Source: Microcebus murinus
Lineage: Eukaryota > Chordata > Mammalia > Primates > Cheirogaleidae
Assembly (NCBI RefSeq): GCF_040939455.1
Contig: NC_134119.1
Location: 69,426,890-69,490,889, forward strand
Length of the DNA: 64,000 nucleotides
Direction of reading: 5' to 3'
The position numbers and the translations under genes were made by a program. The notes under the pieces are model-generated. The model did no database searches. It was not told the origin of the DNA and saw only the letters and a program-made list of their open reading frames with translations. Within the stretch, counting starts at the first letter, position 1, and every line of letters begins with the position of its first letter. Shown here piece after piece: positions 25,350 through 38,999 of the stretch.

Positions 25350-25600
25350 TGCCAATCAGAGGTTGAGGGCGAGTCTGGCGTTCTGAAACGCAGCCAATCA
25401 AAGAGAGAGGAACAGGGCGGGAACTCCATAGTGACGCAAGCTCTCTGGCCCATCAGAGCTGAGAGCGATGGCAGACGTTACGCTACGCAACAAGAACTGT
25501 AACCAATCGCCGCTGGAGTTTCCCAGCAAATCGTAAGTCTCGCTTCCCCTGACGCAGAAATTGATTGGTCCCTTTTTAGAATTTGCCTGCCAATTTTGGA
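25350..25600. promoter_or_regulatory. CCAAT-box cluster, candidate orphan promoter
   Basis: Five CCAAT boxes within 245 bases: forward at 25352, 25394, 25503 and 25590, inverted at 25564. An X-box-like imperfect palindrome GTTACGCTACGCAAC lies at 25477-25491 and ATF/CREB-like TGACGCA at 25432 and 25549. The flank at 24600-25340 is GC-rich. No coding gene starts here that I can recognise. Confidence 0.4.
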
Positions 25601-26597
25601 AGGTGAGTAAAAGACATTCCCTTAGCAACCTAGATCCCGCCCCCGCTCTCTCAGTCTGGGAGACAGGCGGGGGGCGAGGAGGGGGCAAGCTTAAAGGGCC
25701 AGGTACATGGTAAGCGGAGAGGTCGGACCCTTGGTTTCCAAGTCGAGTCGGACCCCATCACGGTAATACCGAAGCAGAAGCAATTAAACAAGCTAGAGGG
25801 AATCCCATCACGAGGAAATTGAGCAGTGAGCGCCATCTCGCGAAGAAACGGAGACTCGGAAGGCGTGGGCAGCTTGGTCAAGGTCCCGCGCCTGTAAGTG
25901 CCGCAGCCGAGATTTGAACCCGCACTTCTGAGCTCTGCCTAGACATAAGCTGCCTTTTTGGGATATGAAGCAGCCAGAAGGATAGACCCAGACTTGGAAT
26001 CTGGAGATCTGGGTTCTTCTCACAGTCACCAGGAAAGAAAGGAAAGCCAGCTCGCTTGATAAAAAGCCTTCTACTCCGGCCACTCGGGGTCACCAGCACC
26101 ATCCGGCACAGGGCGATCCTACTCCCTGGGTTTTCTCGTCCTTAAAATGGAACGTCCGTGAACTTCTTGTAAGAAAATGCATATTCAAAGGGGCTGCTCA
26201 GCCTGGGCTCCCCATTACCCACTCTCAGCAGTCCAGCAGCAAGTCTTGACGGCCCTTCCACCAAAATGCATCTCAAATCCACCCGTATCTCCCCTCCCCA
26301 CTCGCCCTGCCCTCCTCGGAGCTCCCACCGCTCCTCTCCTGCATGACAGCGGCATCCTCCCTAGGCTTTCTGCTGGCACTCCTGCCTTCCGTCACAATCC
26401 CTTCTCCAAACCTCAAAGTGCTCATCTTAAAACATAAGTCAAAGCATATCACCCCTCTAATTACAAATGTTCAAAGTAATCTCAATACTCTTATAATTAA
26501 AAAATAGAAATAAAAAGTCAAAAATCTTTATTGCACCTATAAGGCCCTATATAATGTGGCTCCTACTTGTGTCTCTATTAAAAGCACAGACTCACTC
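25601..26597. other. Intergenic, old repeats
   Basis: Antisense MIR remnant at about 25870-25960 (gccgagatttgaaccc) and L2-like wording at 26200-26580. No gene. Confidence 0.4.
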
Positions 26598-26882
26598 AGT
26601 GTAATTCCAGCACGGTGGGAGGCCAAGGCAGGAGGATCGCTCAAGGCCAGGAGTTTGAGACCAGCCTGGACAACAGAGCAAGACCCTGTCTCTACAAAAA
26701 ATTAAAAAAATTAGTAGGTTGTGGTGGTGCGTAGCTACAGTCCCAGCTACGTAGGACTCAGGAGGTTGAGGCGGGAGGATCACCTGAGCCCAGGACTCCA
26801 AGGCTGTAGTAAGCTATGATTTTGCCACTGCACTCCAGCCTGGGCAACAGCAAGACCTTGTGTCAAAACAAACAACAAGAAA
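26598..26882 (+). mobile_element. Older Alu (AluJ-like)
   Basis: Starts within the left arm (gtaattccagcac) and has the anthropoid-like right arm ending tgccactgcactccagcctg. Lacks the lemur linker, so it predates the lemur-specific families. Confidence 0.88.
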
Positions 26883-26894
26883 AAACTGCTAAGC

Positions 26895-27020
26895 ATACAA
26901 TCTACAGCCAGGCTTCCTGGCTTCAAATTCCAGCTGTGCCGCTGACTAGCTCTGCGACCTGGGGCAAGTTAGTTTGGTCATCTGTGGAATAAGGATTAAA
27001 GGAGTTAGTATTATTCAATT
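26895..27020 (+). mobile_element. MIR fragment
   Basis: Sense MIR core: caggcttcctggcttcaaat, gctgactagctctgcgacct, ggggcaagttag. Confidence 0.65.
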
Positions 27021-27700
27021 AAAATAGGGCTCCCTTTCATAAAATGTACTTGGTACTTAGTACTCCCCAAAACTGTCAAGAGCATATAAAACAAGGAAAG
27101 ACCAAGAAACACCGCAGATCAGAAGAAACCAAAGAGACAGGATAACTGAATACAGCGAGACATTCTGGATTGGATCCTGGAACAAGAAACAAAGGATATT
27201 TAGTGTAAAAACCAGTAAAATCCTAATAAAGTATGGAATTTACTTCGTAGTTCTGTTGGTTTCTTTTTTCTCTCTCTCTTTTTCTGGATGAGGTTCTGGG
27301 GCCCCAAGAGAGGGGGGCCCCAGAAGTCACCCCTGTTGGTTTCTTAGTTGTGACAAATGTACCACGACAGTGTAAGATGGTACCATTAGGGGAAGTTGAG
27401 TCATGAGTGTGTGCGAATTCACTGTGTTATCTTTGTAAAGTCTGTAAATATAAAAGTATTCCAAAGTAAAAGAGCTATTTATCTCTTCTTTGCTGATTCC
27501 TTTCTAGTCCCTCAAACACTATGCTTGTTCTACCCTCAGAGGCTGTTCCCTCCACCGGGAATATTCAACTTTCAGGACTTCTGGCACTTTCCACAACAGC
27601 CTTTACCTTACCTAAAATATCCCCTCCCCTAGTGCCTCTACATCCCTGGCCCAGATTTCACATCTCAGGTACTTATTCTTATAGAAAATGTACTGTTTAC

Positions 27701-28015
27701 CAGCTGGGCGTGGTGGCTCACACCTGTAATCCTGGCACTCTGGGAGGCCGAGGTGGGAGTATCGCTCAAGATCAGGAGTTCAAGACCAGCCTGAGCAAGA
27801 GTGAGACCCCATCTCTACTAAAAAATATAGAAAGAAAGAAATTAGCTGGACAACTAAAAATACATAGAAAAAATTAGCCGGGCATGGTGGCGCATGCCTG
27901 TAGTCCCAGCTACTCGGGAGGCTGAGGAGTCTGAGGTTGCTGTGAGCTAGGCTGACACCATGGCACTCTAGCCTAGGCAACAGAGCGAGACTCTGTCTCC
28001 AAAAAAAAAAAAAAA
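27701..28015 (+). mobile_element. Strepsirrhine-type Alu
   Basis: Dimeric Alu with the lemur-type linker and a long A tail. The right arm has a deletion after aggctgagg. Confidence 0.9.
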
Positions 28016-28679
28016 TGAGGAAAATGTTGTTTTCTGTTTATGTTCTTTTGTCTCCCTCACAAGTATGCAAGTTCCTGAGAGTAGGGGCTGTATCTATCTC
28101 GTCCCCAGTGCACAGCCTGGAACCCAGCACACAGTAGGCACTGAATAACTATTTCTTAAATGACTGGGTAAGAATGACAACTGCTTCTCAATATAATACT
28201 ACCATGACTATCAACTATATCTCCCTTATTCAGGCTGGTTGTAGTCCAGACTCTCTGTTTACTTTACACATGTGATATCACAAGCACCTCACAAAAACCT
28301 GGCTGGTAATATTAGCCCCATTTCCCAGATGGAGACACTGAGGCATAGAGCCTAGAAGGACGGAGGGGCGCAACGCCAGTCAGAGCCAGAGCACAGAGTG
28401 GAATGCGGCCCCTGGAACTGCTAAGACCCAGGCCATGTACTACGCCCCCTGCCCGAGAGGGCGTCCAGAAGTCCAGATTCCACCGCCTAAACCCGTCAGC
28501 CCTAAAGAATCGTCCTGAGGGCACGGGCAGGGAGAAGGAGAGAAAGGAAGAGGGCCGGGAGCCTGGTACTGCTGGACCTGAGGGACGAAGGGGGCTGGAA
28601 GCCCAGATCCCGGGTCTGCGGGAGGAGGGCTGGGCCTGGGGCCGGGGCCGGGGCCAGGACACGAGGGCCGCGCTCGGAC

Positions 28680-29855
28680 ACGCGGCCGGGCTGCTCGCCC
28701 GCGGCCCGCTCCCTCCGCGCCCCGACACGGCCCGCCTGCTCGCCCGCGGCCCGCTCCCTCCGCGCCCCGACACGGCCCGGCTGCTCGCCCGCGGCCCGCT
28801 CCCTCCGCGCCCCCACACGGCCCGGCTGCTCGCCCGCGGCCCGCTCCCTCCGCGCCCCCACACGGCCCGGCTGCTCGCCCGCGGCCCGCTCCCTCCGCGC
28901 CCCGACACGGCCCGGCTGCTCGCCCGCGGCCCGCTCCCTCCGCGCCCCCACACGGCCCGGCTGCTCGCCCGCGGCCCGCTCCCTCCGCGCCCCGACACGG
29001 CCCGGCTGCTCGCCCGCGGCCCGCTCCCTCCGCGCCCCCACACGGCCCGGCTGCTCGCCCGCGGCCCGCTCCCTCCGCGCCCCCACACGGCCCGGCTGCT
29101 CGCCCGCGGCCCGCTCCCTCCGCGCCCCCACACGGCCCGGCTGCTCGCCCGCGGCCCGCTCCCTCCGCGCCCCGACACGGCCCGGCTGCTCGCCCGCGGC
29201 CCGCTCCCTCCGCGCCCCGACAAGGCCCGGCTGCTCGCCCGCGGCCCGCTCCCTCCGCGCCCCCACACGGCCCGGCTGCTCGCCCGCGGCCCGCTCCCTC
29301 CGCGCCCCCACACGGCCCGGCTGCTCGCCCGCGGCCCGCTCCCTCCGCGCCCAGACACCCGGCCCGGCTGCTCGCCCCCGGCCCGCTCCCTCCGCGCTCC
29401 CACACGCGGCCCGGCTGCTCGCCCGCGGCCCGCCCCCTCCGCGCTCCCACACGCGGCCCGGCTGCTCGCCCGCGGCCCGCCCCCTCCGCGCTCCCACACG
29501 CGGCCCGGCTGCTCGCCCGCGGCCCGCTCCCTCCGCGCCCAGACACCCGGCCCGACTGCTCGCCCGCGGCCCGCTCCCTCCGCGCTCCCACACGCGGTCC
29601 GGCTGCTCGCCCGCGGCCCGCTCCCTCCGCGCCCAGACACCCGGCCCGGCTGCTCGCCCGCGGCCCGCTCCCTCCGCGCTCCCACACGCGGCCCGCTCCC
29701 TCCGCGCTCCCACACGCGGCCCGCTCCCTCCGCGCCCCGACACGGCCGGGCTGCTCGCCCGCGGCCCGCTCCCTCCGCGCTCCCACACGCGGCCCGCTCC
29801 CTCCGCGCCCCGACACGGCCGGGCTGCTCGCCCGCGGCCCGCTCCCTCCGCGCTC
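28680..29855. repeat. CpG-dense 45-bp minisatellite upstream of C19orf84
   Basis: About fifteen head-to-tail 45-base units at 28687-29360, then some ten variant units of about 47 bases and shortened ones to 29855. One site is either G or C (cgccccGacac or cgcccccacac), giving two unit types in mixed order. Each unit holds eight or nine CpGs and four C-runs of three or more. Because 45 is a multiple of three and the unit lacks stops, frames of 430-560 codons stay open on both strands; these are not taken as genes. It ends about 100 bases before the C19orf84 start codon. Confidence 0.95.
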
Positions 29856-29957
29856 GGCGCCCGAGCCCCGCCCCCGGCTTCCCGGCCCCGCCCCGCCTCC
29901 AGGTCTCTGGAAGGATCTAGGGCAAGCCGCTAGAAGTCGCCTCCGAGCCCCGTAGAG

Positions 29958-31515
<1,558 letters not shown>

Positions 31516-32173
31516 GGTGCTGGAGGGTCCAGCGCCCGGGACCCAGGTCCCCCAGGGGATTTTCCTGGAGCCCAGAGTGACGTTAGCCCTGTCTGAGGTA
31601 CCCCAAGAAACATCCTGTTCCCATTCTCCCCCGCCCCCCGAACCATGGCCTCAGAAGTAAGTCCTTCAACTCACCTGATGAGCCTCGACCTAAGTCGCCT
31701 GACTCAGGGTCCCAAACCAGAGAAAAACCCTGAACCTCACACCCATGCCCAAAGCCCTGCCTGTGCCCTGGTGGCTCAACCCGTTCCCAGCACCACCCCC
31801 AGCTGTAACTACAGTCTTACCCTCATTCCCCACCCCCAGGGCTCCTCCAGCCCTATCCCCAACCGTTCCTCACCCAAAGCCACTGCCACCTGCCTGTCCA
31901 GCCCGGCCCCTCCCACTCTCTACACCAAATCCCAAGCTCAATCCTCAGCCGAACCCACCCTCTTTCTCCTCATCCCTGCGTGCCTCAGCCCAACCCTGTC
32001 CTCGTCTTTAACTTCTCCTAAACTCCAGCCCTGAACAGCCCCATCCTCAACCCCTTTCTGTCCCAGCCCCGCTGTGGCATCCATGCGGGCACCCCACACC
32101 CTGGCCCAACGTTCAGACGCCTGGAGCACCTCACCCCATTTCCTGCTCTTCAGGCAGGAAGCTCCAGTTGAAC

Positions 32174-32179
32174 AATAAA
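32174..32179 (+). promoter_or_regulatory. C19orf84: C19orf84 polyadenylation signal
   Basis: AATAAA about 660 bases after the C19orf84 stop; the interval 31516-32173 is its probable 3' UTR (C-rich, no frame of interest). Confidence 0.6.
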
Positions 32180-32937
32180 CAGGTGGCTGTCCCTATGTCG
32201 TGTGTGTCTGTGTGTGCTTACACAGCTCAGGCCAGCCCGGCCCAGCCCTGGGGACTGGGGAGGGGCACAGAGGGAGGCCAGGGAGCCCGGCTGGGGGTGG
32301 GGAGCCCCGGACCCCTGCTTCAGCGAATTCCACTGCGGCCCTGCCACCACTGCACTTCTGCCTGCTGGAAGCTGCTGGGCCTCGGGGCCATTGTGTGGGG
32401 AGGCTTAAGGGATTTGGGGGACCCAAGGGTGCAGACAGGCCAGAAACCTGGCTCAGCTCAGTCTGCACAGAGGGGCCGAGGCAGAAGGAGGGCTTGGGGC
32501 AGGCTCTGCCGCTCAGGTAGGCACCGGGCGTGGGCCCTGCGGCCTCCTCCTTCCCCACAGGTCTGGGCTCCTTCCAGCTCCTCTCTCTCCCAGGGACCTG
32601 GTGGGAGAGAAAGGTCCCCAGTCCCCTTCTCACCTGGGACCTGAGAATTCAGGACCATTCCTTGCTCAGAGCCCAGAAGTCCAGGTCCTCAGCCCATCAT
32701 CCCTCTGATCCTTCCAGGTCCCCAGGCCCCTTTTCCCCCAGGCCCCAGGGATTCTGGAACCCAGCCCTCCTCCCTCAGGCCCAGGGTCCAGGCCCCCAGG
32801 TCCCCTCCCGAGGACCCAGGGGTCTGGGTGTCCTGCTCCTTCTGCCAGGAAACAGGTGTCCTCCCCTCAGTCCCTTCCTCTGCCAGGACCCGGAATCCAG
32901 CTGCCAACCCTATCTCTCCCCTTCTCCACAGATCACC

Positions 32938-35900
32938 ATGTACAGCTTCATGGGTGGTGGCCTCTTCTGTGCCTGGGTGGGGACCATCCTCCTGGTGGTG
33001 GCCACGGCAACAGACCACTGGATGCAGTACCGGCTGTCGGGGGCTTTCGCTCACCAGGGCCTGTGGCGGTATTGCCTGGGCGGCAAGTGCTACCTGCAGA
33101 CAGAGAGCATCGGTGAGCCTCTGGCCAGGGCCCGGGCTGTGCAGGGCAGAACCTGGGGCTCAAGGGCTGCCTGTATCCCAGACAGAAAACCCTGTGGCTC
33201 AGAGACGGAAAGGGAGCAGTCTGAGGTCACTCAGCATGGAAGAGGCAAAATTGGGGTCTCAGGGCTGTTTTCTAGTTGTCATTACAGGGTGTACCAGTTT
33301 GAGGTTAAGTCAAGAGAGGTGGCATTTCCTGACACGTAGAAGGTGTCAGGCACAGCAGTTGGGGCTGGGGTTGCCGGAGCAGCATTTTCTAAATATCTGC
33401 TAGGGACCAAGGACTATGTTAGGTACTGGGGGTACAGAAGCAAAAGGAGCCCTAAGTTTGCTAAATGCTGGATGAAGTATGTTTTACTACTTAACTATGT
33501 GCCAGGCCATGTTTTATATATATATGTGTGTGTGTGTATGTGTGTATATATATATCTAGAGAGAGAAAGAGGTAGATACATACAGATATATAGCATATTA
33601 TATGACACATATCATATATCATATATTAATAAATTAATACTATATCTAATACATCATTACACTAAATATTATGTGATGAATTGATAAATTAATAACATAC
33701 AGTGTAAGTGTATATCTTACACTAAATGTTACATACTAAAATATATAATATACTGTATATTACTAGTAGTAATAATGATAATAATATCTGGCATTTCTTG
33801 AGTGCTCACTATGCCCTATGTGCTATTCTGAGCACTTTACATATATTAATTCTATTCCTTCTCCCAACAACACTAGAAGGGGGGTTCAGTTGCATACAGG
33901 AAGAGAAGGGGAGGTTTGACCTCAAAACTCAAACATTCTCTCGAGGAGGGTGAGACGAGCAGCTGACCCGCAGGGAGCCCTGGTGTGACAGGCACGTGCA
34001 GGGATCTCCCCAGCCCAGTCCCACTGAGCCAACCTGAGCCTGCGTGATGCCTGTTTGCCGGAGTGGTAGACTGAGGCAGAGAGAAGAGGAAAGGGTTGTC
34101 CCTGGGCACCAGCCTCAGAGCCCAGACTGCCTGACGTCACCCACAGCTGTCTCATTTGTGACACTTCCACCTTTTCTCCTGCTTCAGACTGGGAACACCC
34201 TGAGGGACAGATCAGAGCCACCTCCATATCTTATCTCTGCTGGGGACTGGGATAGAGGGAGGCTTGGTAAAGGTCTTGGGTTCACTGGACATGCTCAGGA
34301 CCACAAACACAAAACCCTTGGGCATTCCGGAACAGCTGGCTTAACTTGCTCATCAACTGTGGCTCACTCGCCAAAATTAAAGTTGGGGTCCTTAACTTGA
34401 CTCCCAGGGGCCAAGCCCAACCTCCAATGGGTTTTATTGGGTCTGCCTGGTGTTTTTAAAGTTTCTGAATTGGTTACCAGTATTTAAAAATCTGGCGATT
34501 TTTACATACAAATATAGACGTGCAGCTTTGCAGCTCTTTTTGAAAAAAAGCCTGGCCAAGCACAGTGGCTCACGCAGGTAATTCTAGCACTTTGGGAGGC
34601 CGAGGGGGAAGTATTGCTTGAGGCAAGGAGTTCAAGACCAGCCTGAGCAAGAGTGAGACGCCATTGCTTCATAAAACAACAAAAACAACTAGAAAAATGA
34701 GCCAGGTGTGGTGGCACACACCTGTAGTTCTAGCTACTAGGGAGACTGAGGCAGAAGATTGTTTAAGCCCAGGAGTTGGAGGTTTCAGTGAGCTATAATG
34801 ATGCCACTGCACTGTAGCCTGGGCGACAGAGCAAGACCCTATCTGAAAACGAACAACCAAAAAACCAAAAACACCTGCCAAAAAAAAAAAAAAAACCAGA
34901 AAAAAACTCCAAATTTCACATGTCCCTGACAACAGCTGGGTGTGAGCAGTGGCTACCCCACGTCCCCTTTAGGAGACAGAAACTGCACAGTAATTTGAAT
35001 GGGGAAGGTTCTCTGTAAAAGTGGAGCTGAGAGGCAATACATTGACTGTTGGTACATGGGACGTACATGTCTAGTTCCTCCTCGTCTCCACCCCAGCCTG
35101 CTCCCCAGCCGATCCCCTGCCCTTGTTTGCAGCTGACTCTAGCCCTCAAAGGCACTTGCATTTTCCACTTCTAGCACAATCGTAAGAAAGAAATCAGCTA
35201 TAACAAGCCCCATAAGTCCTCCAGACTTTTAAATACCCAGAGAGCTCTGTTTGAGATTTTTGCCATAAGAAAGTACCAGGCCGGGCACAGTGGCTCACGC
35301 CTGTAATCCTAGCACTCTGGTAGGCCGAGGCGGGCGGATTGCTCCAGGTCAGGAGTTCGAAACCAGCCTGAGCAAGAGCGAGACTCCGTCTCTACTATAA
35401 ATAGAAAGAAATTAATTGGCCAACTAATATATATAGAAAATTAGCCGGGCATGGTGGCGCATGCCTGTAGTCCCAGCTACTTGGGAGGCTGAGGCAGGAG
35501 GATTGCTTGAGCCCAGGAGTGTGAGGTTGCTGTGAGCTAGGCTGACGCCACGGCACTCACTCTAGCCTGGACAACAAAGTGAGACTCTGTCTCAAAAAAA
35601 AAGAAAAGAAAAGAAAGTACCAGAGTTTGGGGGCGTAAACAACAGAAATGTTTTGTCTCATAGCTCTAGAGGCCAGAAGTCCAAGATCAAGGTGCTGCAG
35701 ATTTGGCTCCTCCTGAGGGCGGTGAGGGAGAATCTGTTTCATGTCTCCCCTCCACTGGCTTCTGGGGCTCTGCTGGCTCCTTGGCACTCAGTGGCCGGTA
35801 GATGCGTCCCCTCCGTTTCCACCTTCACCACAGACCTTCCTCTTCCTGCGTGCATGTCTGTGTCCACTTTCCCTCTTTAGGCAGGACGCCGGCCATGGAT

Positions 35901-38731
35901 TAGAAGCCCACCTTGCTACAGCATGACCTTATCTTAACTAACTGCATTTGCGATGACCCTATCTCCAAGTAAGGTGCCATTCTGAGGCACAGGGAGTTAC
36001 AACTTCTACATATAAATTTGGGGGACAAGGTGGCATAATTTGACCTGTGATAACTAACATCCATGGAGAACAGCCAGGAATTTTTCTCACTTAGGCTCAG
36101 CCCAAGGACCGCATTTTGCAAACATGCTAGGCTTTTTATAATACTTTTCCATGGCAGGATCCAAGTTCTACCTGGTGTGTACAACTGCCCTGGGTGCTCC
36201 GAGAGACAAGATAGCCAAGCAGTTAGGAGTGTGGGCACTGGAGTTGGGGTTTGCACTCCGTCCTGCTTCTAATTACGGGGCCTCAGGCAAATCACTTTAC
36301 CTCTCTGAGCCTCAGTTTCATCACCTGAAAAATAAGAATTAAAACAGCACTTACAGCATAGGGCTCACGGAAGGAACAAGATCATACCTGGGGAGCTAGC
36401 CGCTGTAGGTGGCGGTTGCTAAATGCAGGGCGAGGTCAGGACTGTTGTTCCCACGGCGCCTCCTAAAGGGCCAGTGCGGGAGAGCGGTCCGGCCGCTCCA
36501 GTCACGCATCCAACGTGTTTATTGAGCACCTGTCATGTGCCCCGCGCTAGGTGCAGGGGCTGCGGCGATGAAAGAGACAGCAAGGCCCTTGTCCTCACAG
36601 AATTTTGTGGGGAGAGACAGACATTTTCAATAAATTAAAGCAAATCAATAGGACAGTTGTAGACACGAGCAAGAGGTATAAAGGAAATGGAAGAGAACAG
36701 TGCACAAGAGGATAGTGACTCCCAGGAGGATATAAGCGATCAGCATTCTTTTTCATTTATTTATTCATTCGACAACATTTCTCCGGGCCAATGTGCCACC
36801 AAACCTGCGGTCGGGGTGCTCATGAGACTCCGTCCTCGGGGGCCATCAGGCTGGAGGAGTAGGCAAAAGAGCCACACCCCAAGTAGGGGCGGATATGCCT
36901 GAGGGGCGAAGGGAGCTTCCTAGAGGAGGGGTCTGGGGAGCTGGGCTTTGGAGGATGAGTAGGAGTTTGCCAGGTGAAGAAGAAGGCTTTTGCGAAGAAG
37001 TGACAAGGAACTGGGTGAGGGAGATGGAGAGGGGCGAGGCATTCTCCTCCCAGAGGCGGCAGCAGCCCTCGCTGAGAGCAGGGCGGCGTGGGAGTGACTG
37101 TGGCGTGCTCCCGCAGCGTACTGGAACGCCACGCGGGCCTTCATGATCCTGTCCGCCCTGTGCGCCACCTCCGGCATCGTCATGGGCATCCTGGCCTTCG
37201 CTCAGCAGCCCACCTTCTCCCGCTTCTCCCGGCCCTTCTCTGCCGGCATCATATTCTTCACCTCAAGTGAGTGGGCCCCTCCCCCCCCCACTCCCACCTC
37301 CAGCCCCAATCCACCCCTCCCCCCCACGGCAACTCGCTCTGCCGCCTCGCCCTCAGCTCCATCCCCACGCCCCAAACCAACCTGAGACTATTTCTGGTCC
37401 GCCTACTCTGACCTAACCAGTGGACTGTGTTTAATTCTGGCACTAACACCCCACCCCCGCAATTAGTGTCACACTCCACAGGTTAAGGGCACAGTTCCCA
37501 ATAAGGCTGCCCCCACCTCAGACACATGCTGCAAGTGGGGTCCCCAGGCTACCCCCACTTTTGACCAATTGGCTACAAATTTAGGTGTTCCCAAGACTCA
37601 CTCAGGTTCAAAATGTGCTGGAACAGTTCATGGAAGTCAGGAGAGTGCTAGACGTCAGACTACAATTTGATTACAGAGGATACAACTTAGGACCAGGCAA
37701 ATGAATGCGGAGACGCCTGGGAGGCCCCGAGCAGCACTTCCAGGCCCTCCCTGTGGAGCTAGGGGTCACCCGCCCAGCACACACAAGTGTTCTCCAACAG
37801 CAGGCCCCCAGCATCCGTGTCCAGGGTTTTTACTGCAGTTTCATTACACGGGCACGACTGAGCGAAGCATTGGCTTTGACTGGACTGGTCTCCAGCTTCC
37901 TTCTGCTCCCCAGGGGTTGGGCTGATATCAAGTGGCTCAAAGCCCCAACCCTCTAATCGCATGGTCTTTCTGGTGACCAGTCCTCAGCCTAGGTCATCTC
38001 ATCTCATTAGCATAAACTCAGGTGTGGCCCAAAGGGCTAGAGAATAACAAAGACACTCCTATTGCACAGGAAATTCCACGCACTCAGAGCCTCCCAGGAA
38101 CCAAGGACAATGACCATTCGAATTCCCTATTACAGCACAACCCTGCCCCACCCCCACCCCATTCCGCCCCATAATCCTCTTTACTCCCACTTCCAACTCT
38201 GCCTCGCCCATCCCCACGCCCACCCCACTCCTACTCCTTTCTCCAACCTTCGCCCCACCGCACCTCCACCCTGCCCCATGCCTGTGCCCACCCTCACCCT
38301 CCCGCCCTCTCTCCCCAGCCCTTTTTGTCTTGCTGGCCTTGGCCATTTACACTGGAGTCACCGTCAGCTTCCTCGGCCGCCGCTTCGGGGACTGGCGCTT
38401 TTCCTGGTCGTACATCCTGGGCTGGGTGGCCCTGCTCATGACCTTCTTCGCAGGTACTGGGCCGTGCCTGGCACAGGGCAGGCATGTCAGAGGGGGATCC
38501 CACTGGTGCCCCACATGGGACCCACAGCACTGGGGCGGAGGCAGAGCCCGAGCCCGAGCAGGCTGGGGATGAGGGTCCCCAAGGAGAAAGGGGAGTGGGC
38601 TGGGGTCTCCTGGGGGGGGGCGGGGGTCAGGAGGGCGCTGGGGGCCAACTGTGATCCCTCGTCACGCAGGGATTTTCTACATGTGTGCCTACCGGATGCA
38701 CGAGTGCCGGCGCCTGTCCACTCCCCGCTGA
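32938..38731 (+). CDS. LIM2: LIM2, lens intrinsic membrane protein 2 (MP20; 4 coding exons)
   Basis: Four-helix junctional protein of lens fibre cells, PMP22/claudin family. Exons 32938-33112, 37117-37266, 38319-38453, 38670-38731; all introns phase 1; 173 aa, the human length. TM1 about 3-23. The first extracellular loop carries the family W...GLW...C...C signature ([15 protein letters not shown]). TM2 and TM3 follow, and TM4 ([16 protein letters not shown]) is split after its last Gly by the final intron. The tail RRLSTPR keeps the Ser/Thr pair known as a phosphorylation site. The start lies 6 bases inside the exon (acceptor at 32931), so a non-coding first exon is expected upstream; a possible donor is GTAGGC at 32517 (weak guess). 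The 4.0-kb first coding intron holds (TG/TA)n, MIR, two Alus and an LTR-like repeat. Confidence 0.96.
33515..33760. repeat. (TG)n/(TA)n-rich low-complexity tract in LIM2 intron 1
   Basis: tatatatgtgtgtgtgtgta followed by TA-rich sequence of changing pattern. Confidence 0.85.
33760..33890 (-). mobile_element. MIR fragment
   Basis: tctggcatttcttgagtgct, ctatgtgctattctgagcac and tttacatatattaatt are antisense MIR wording. Confidence 0.55.
34553..34890 (+). mobile_element. Older Alu in LIM2 intron 1
   Basis: Degenerate dimer without the lemur linker; A-rich tail at 34850-34890. Confidence 0.85.
35279..35610 (+). mobile_element. Strepsirrhine-type Alu in LIM2 intron 1
   Basis: Full-length, with the duplication AGAAAGTACCAG on both sides. 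Confidence 0.92.
35640..36055 (-). mobile_element. LTR-like repeat in LIM2 intron 1
   Basis: Antisense relative of the 14540 copy: gaggccagaagtccaagatc, atgaccctatctccaagtaa, acttctacatataaatttg. Confidence 0.55.
36210..36385 (+). mobile_element. MIR in LIM2 intron 1
   Basis: agccaagcagttaggagtgt, then caaatcactttacctctctg and agcctcagtttcatcacctg. Confidence 0.7.
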
Positions 38732-38993
38732 GCCCGAGTATCCCCAACTTCATCTGGAAGTTAAATGAGGTCACTGGAGAGGAGGGGGAGGGTCTCGAGG
38801 CCTGAAATCCTGGTTCCTGGGGGCGTGAGGGGGCTTGGGCCTGGACTCCGGCGCGAGCCCCTGACTCCTGTGTCCTGAGAGGGAAGGAGGGAGAGTGGGG
38901 CCTGGCAGCAGGGAGTCGAGGAGCCCGGGGCCCCATCTGCCAGGCGAGTTGCTAGAAAAATGGAATATCCAGTAGAGAAATGTTTTGGGGTCG

Positions 38994-38999
38994 AATAAA
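38994..38999 (+). promoter_or_regulatory. LIM2: LIM2 polyadenylation signal
   Basis: AATAAA 263 bases after the LIM2 stop. Confidence 0.7.

Noticed and set aside
28680..29855. CRISPR-like array
   Set aside because: Units are contiguous with no variable spacers, in a primate genome.
32530..33339. 269-codon frame entering LIM2 exon 1
   Set aside because: Only the part from 32938 matches the family; upstream is intron or UTR with an acceptor at 32931.
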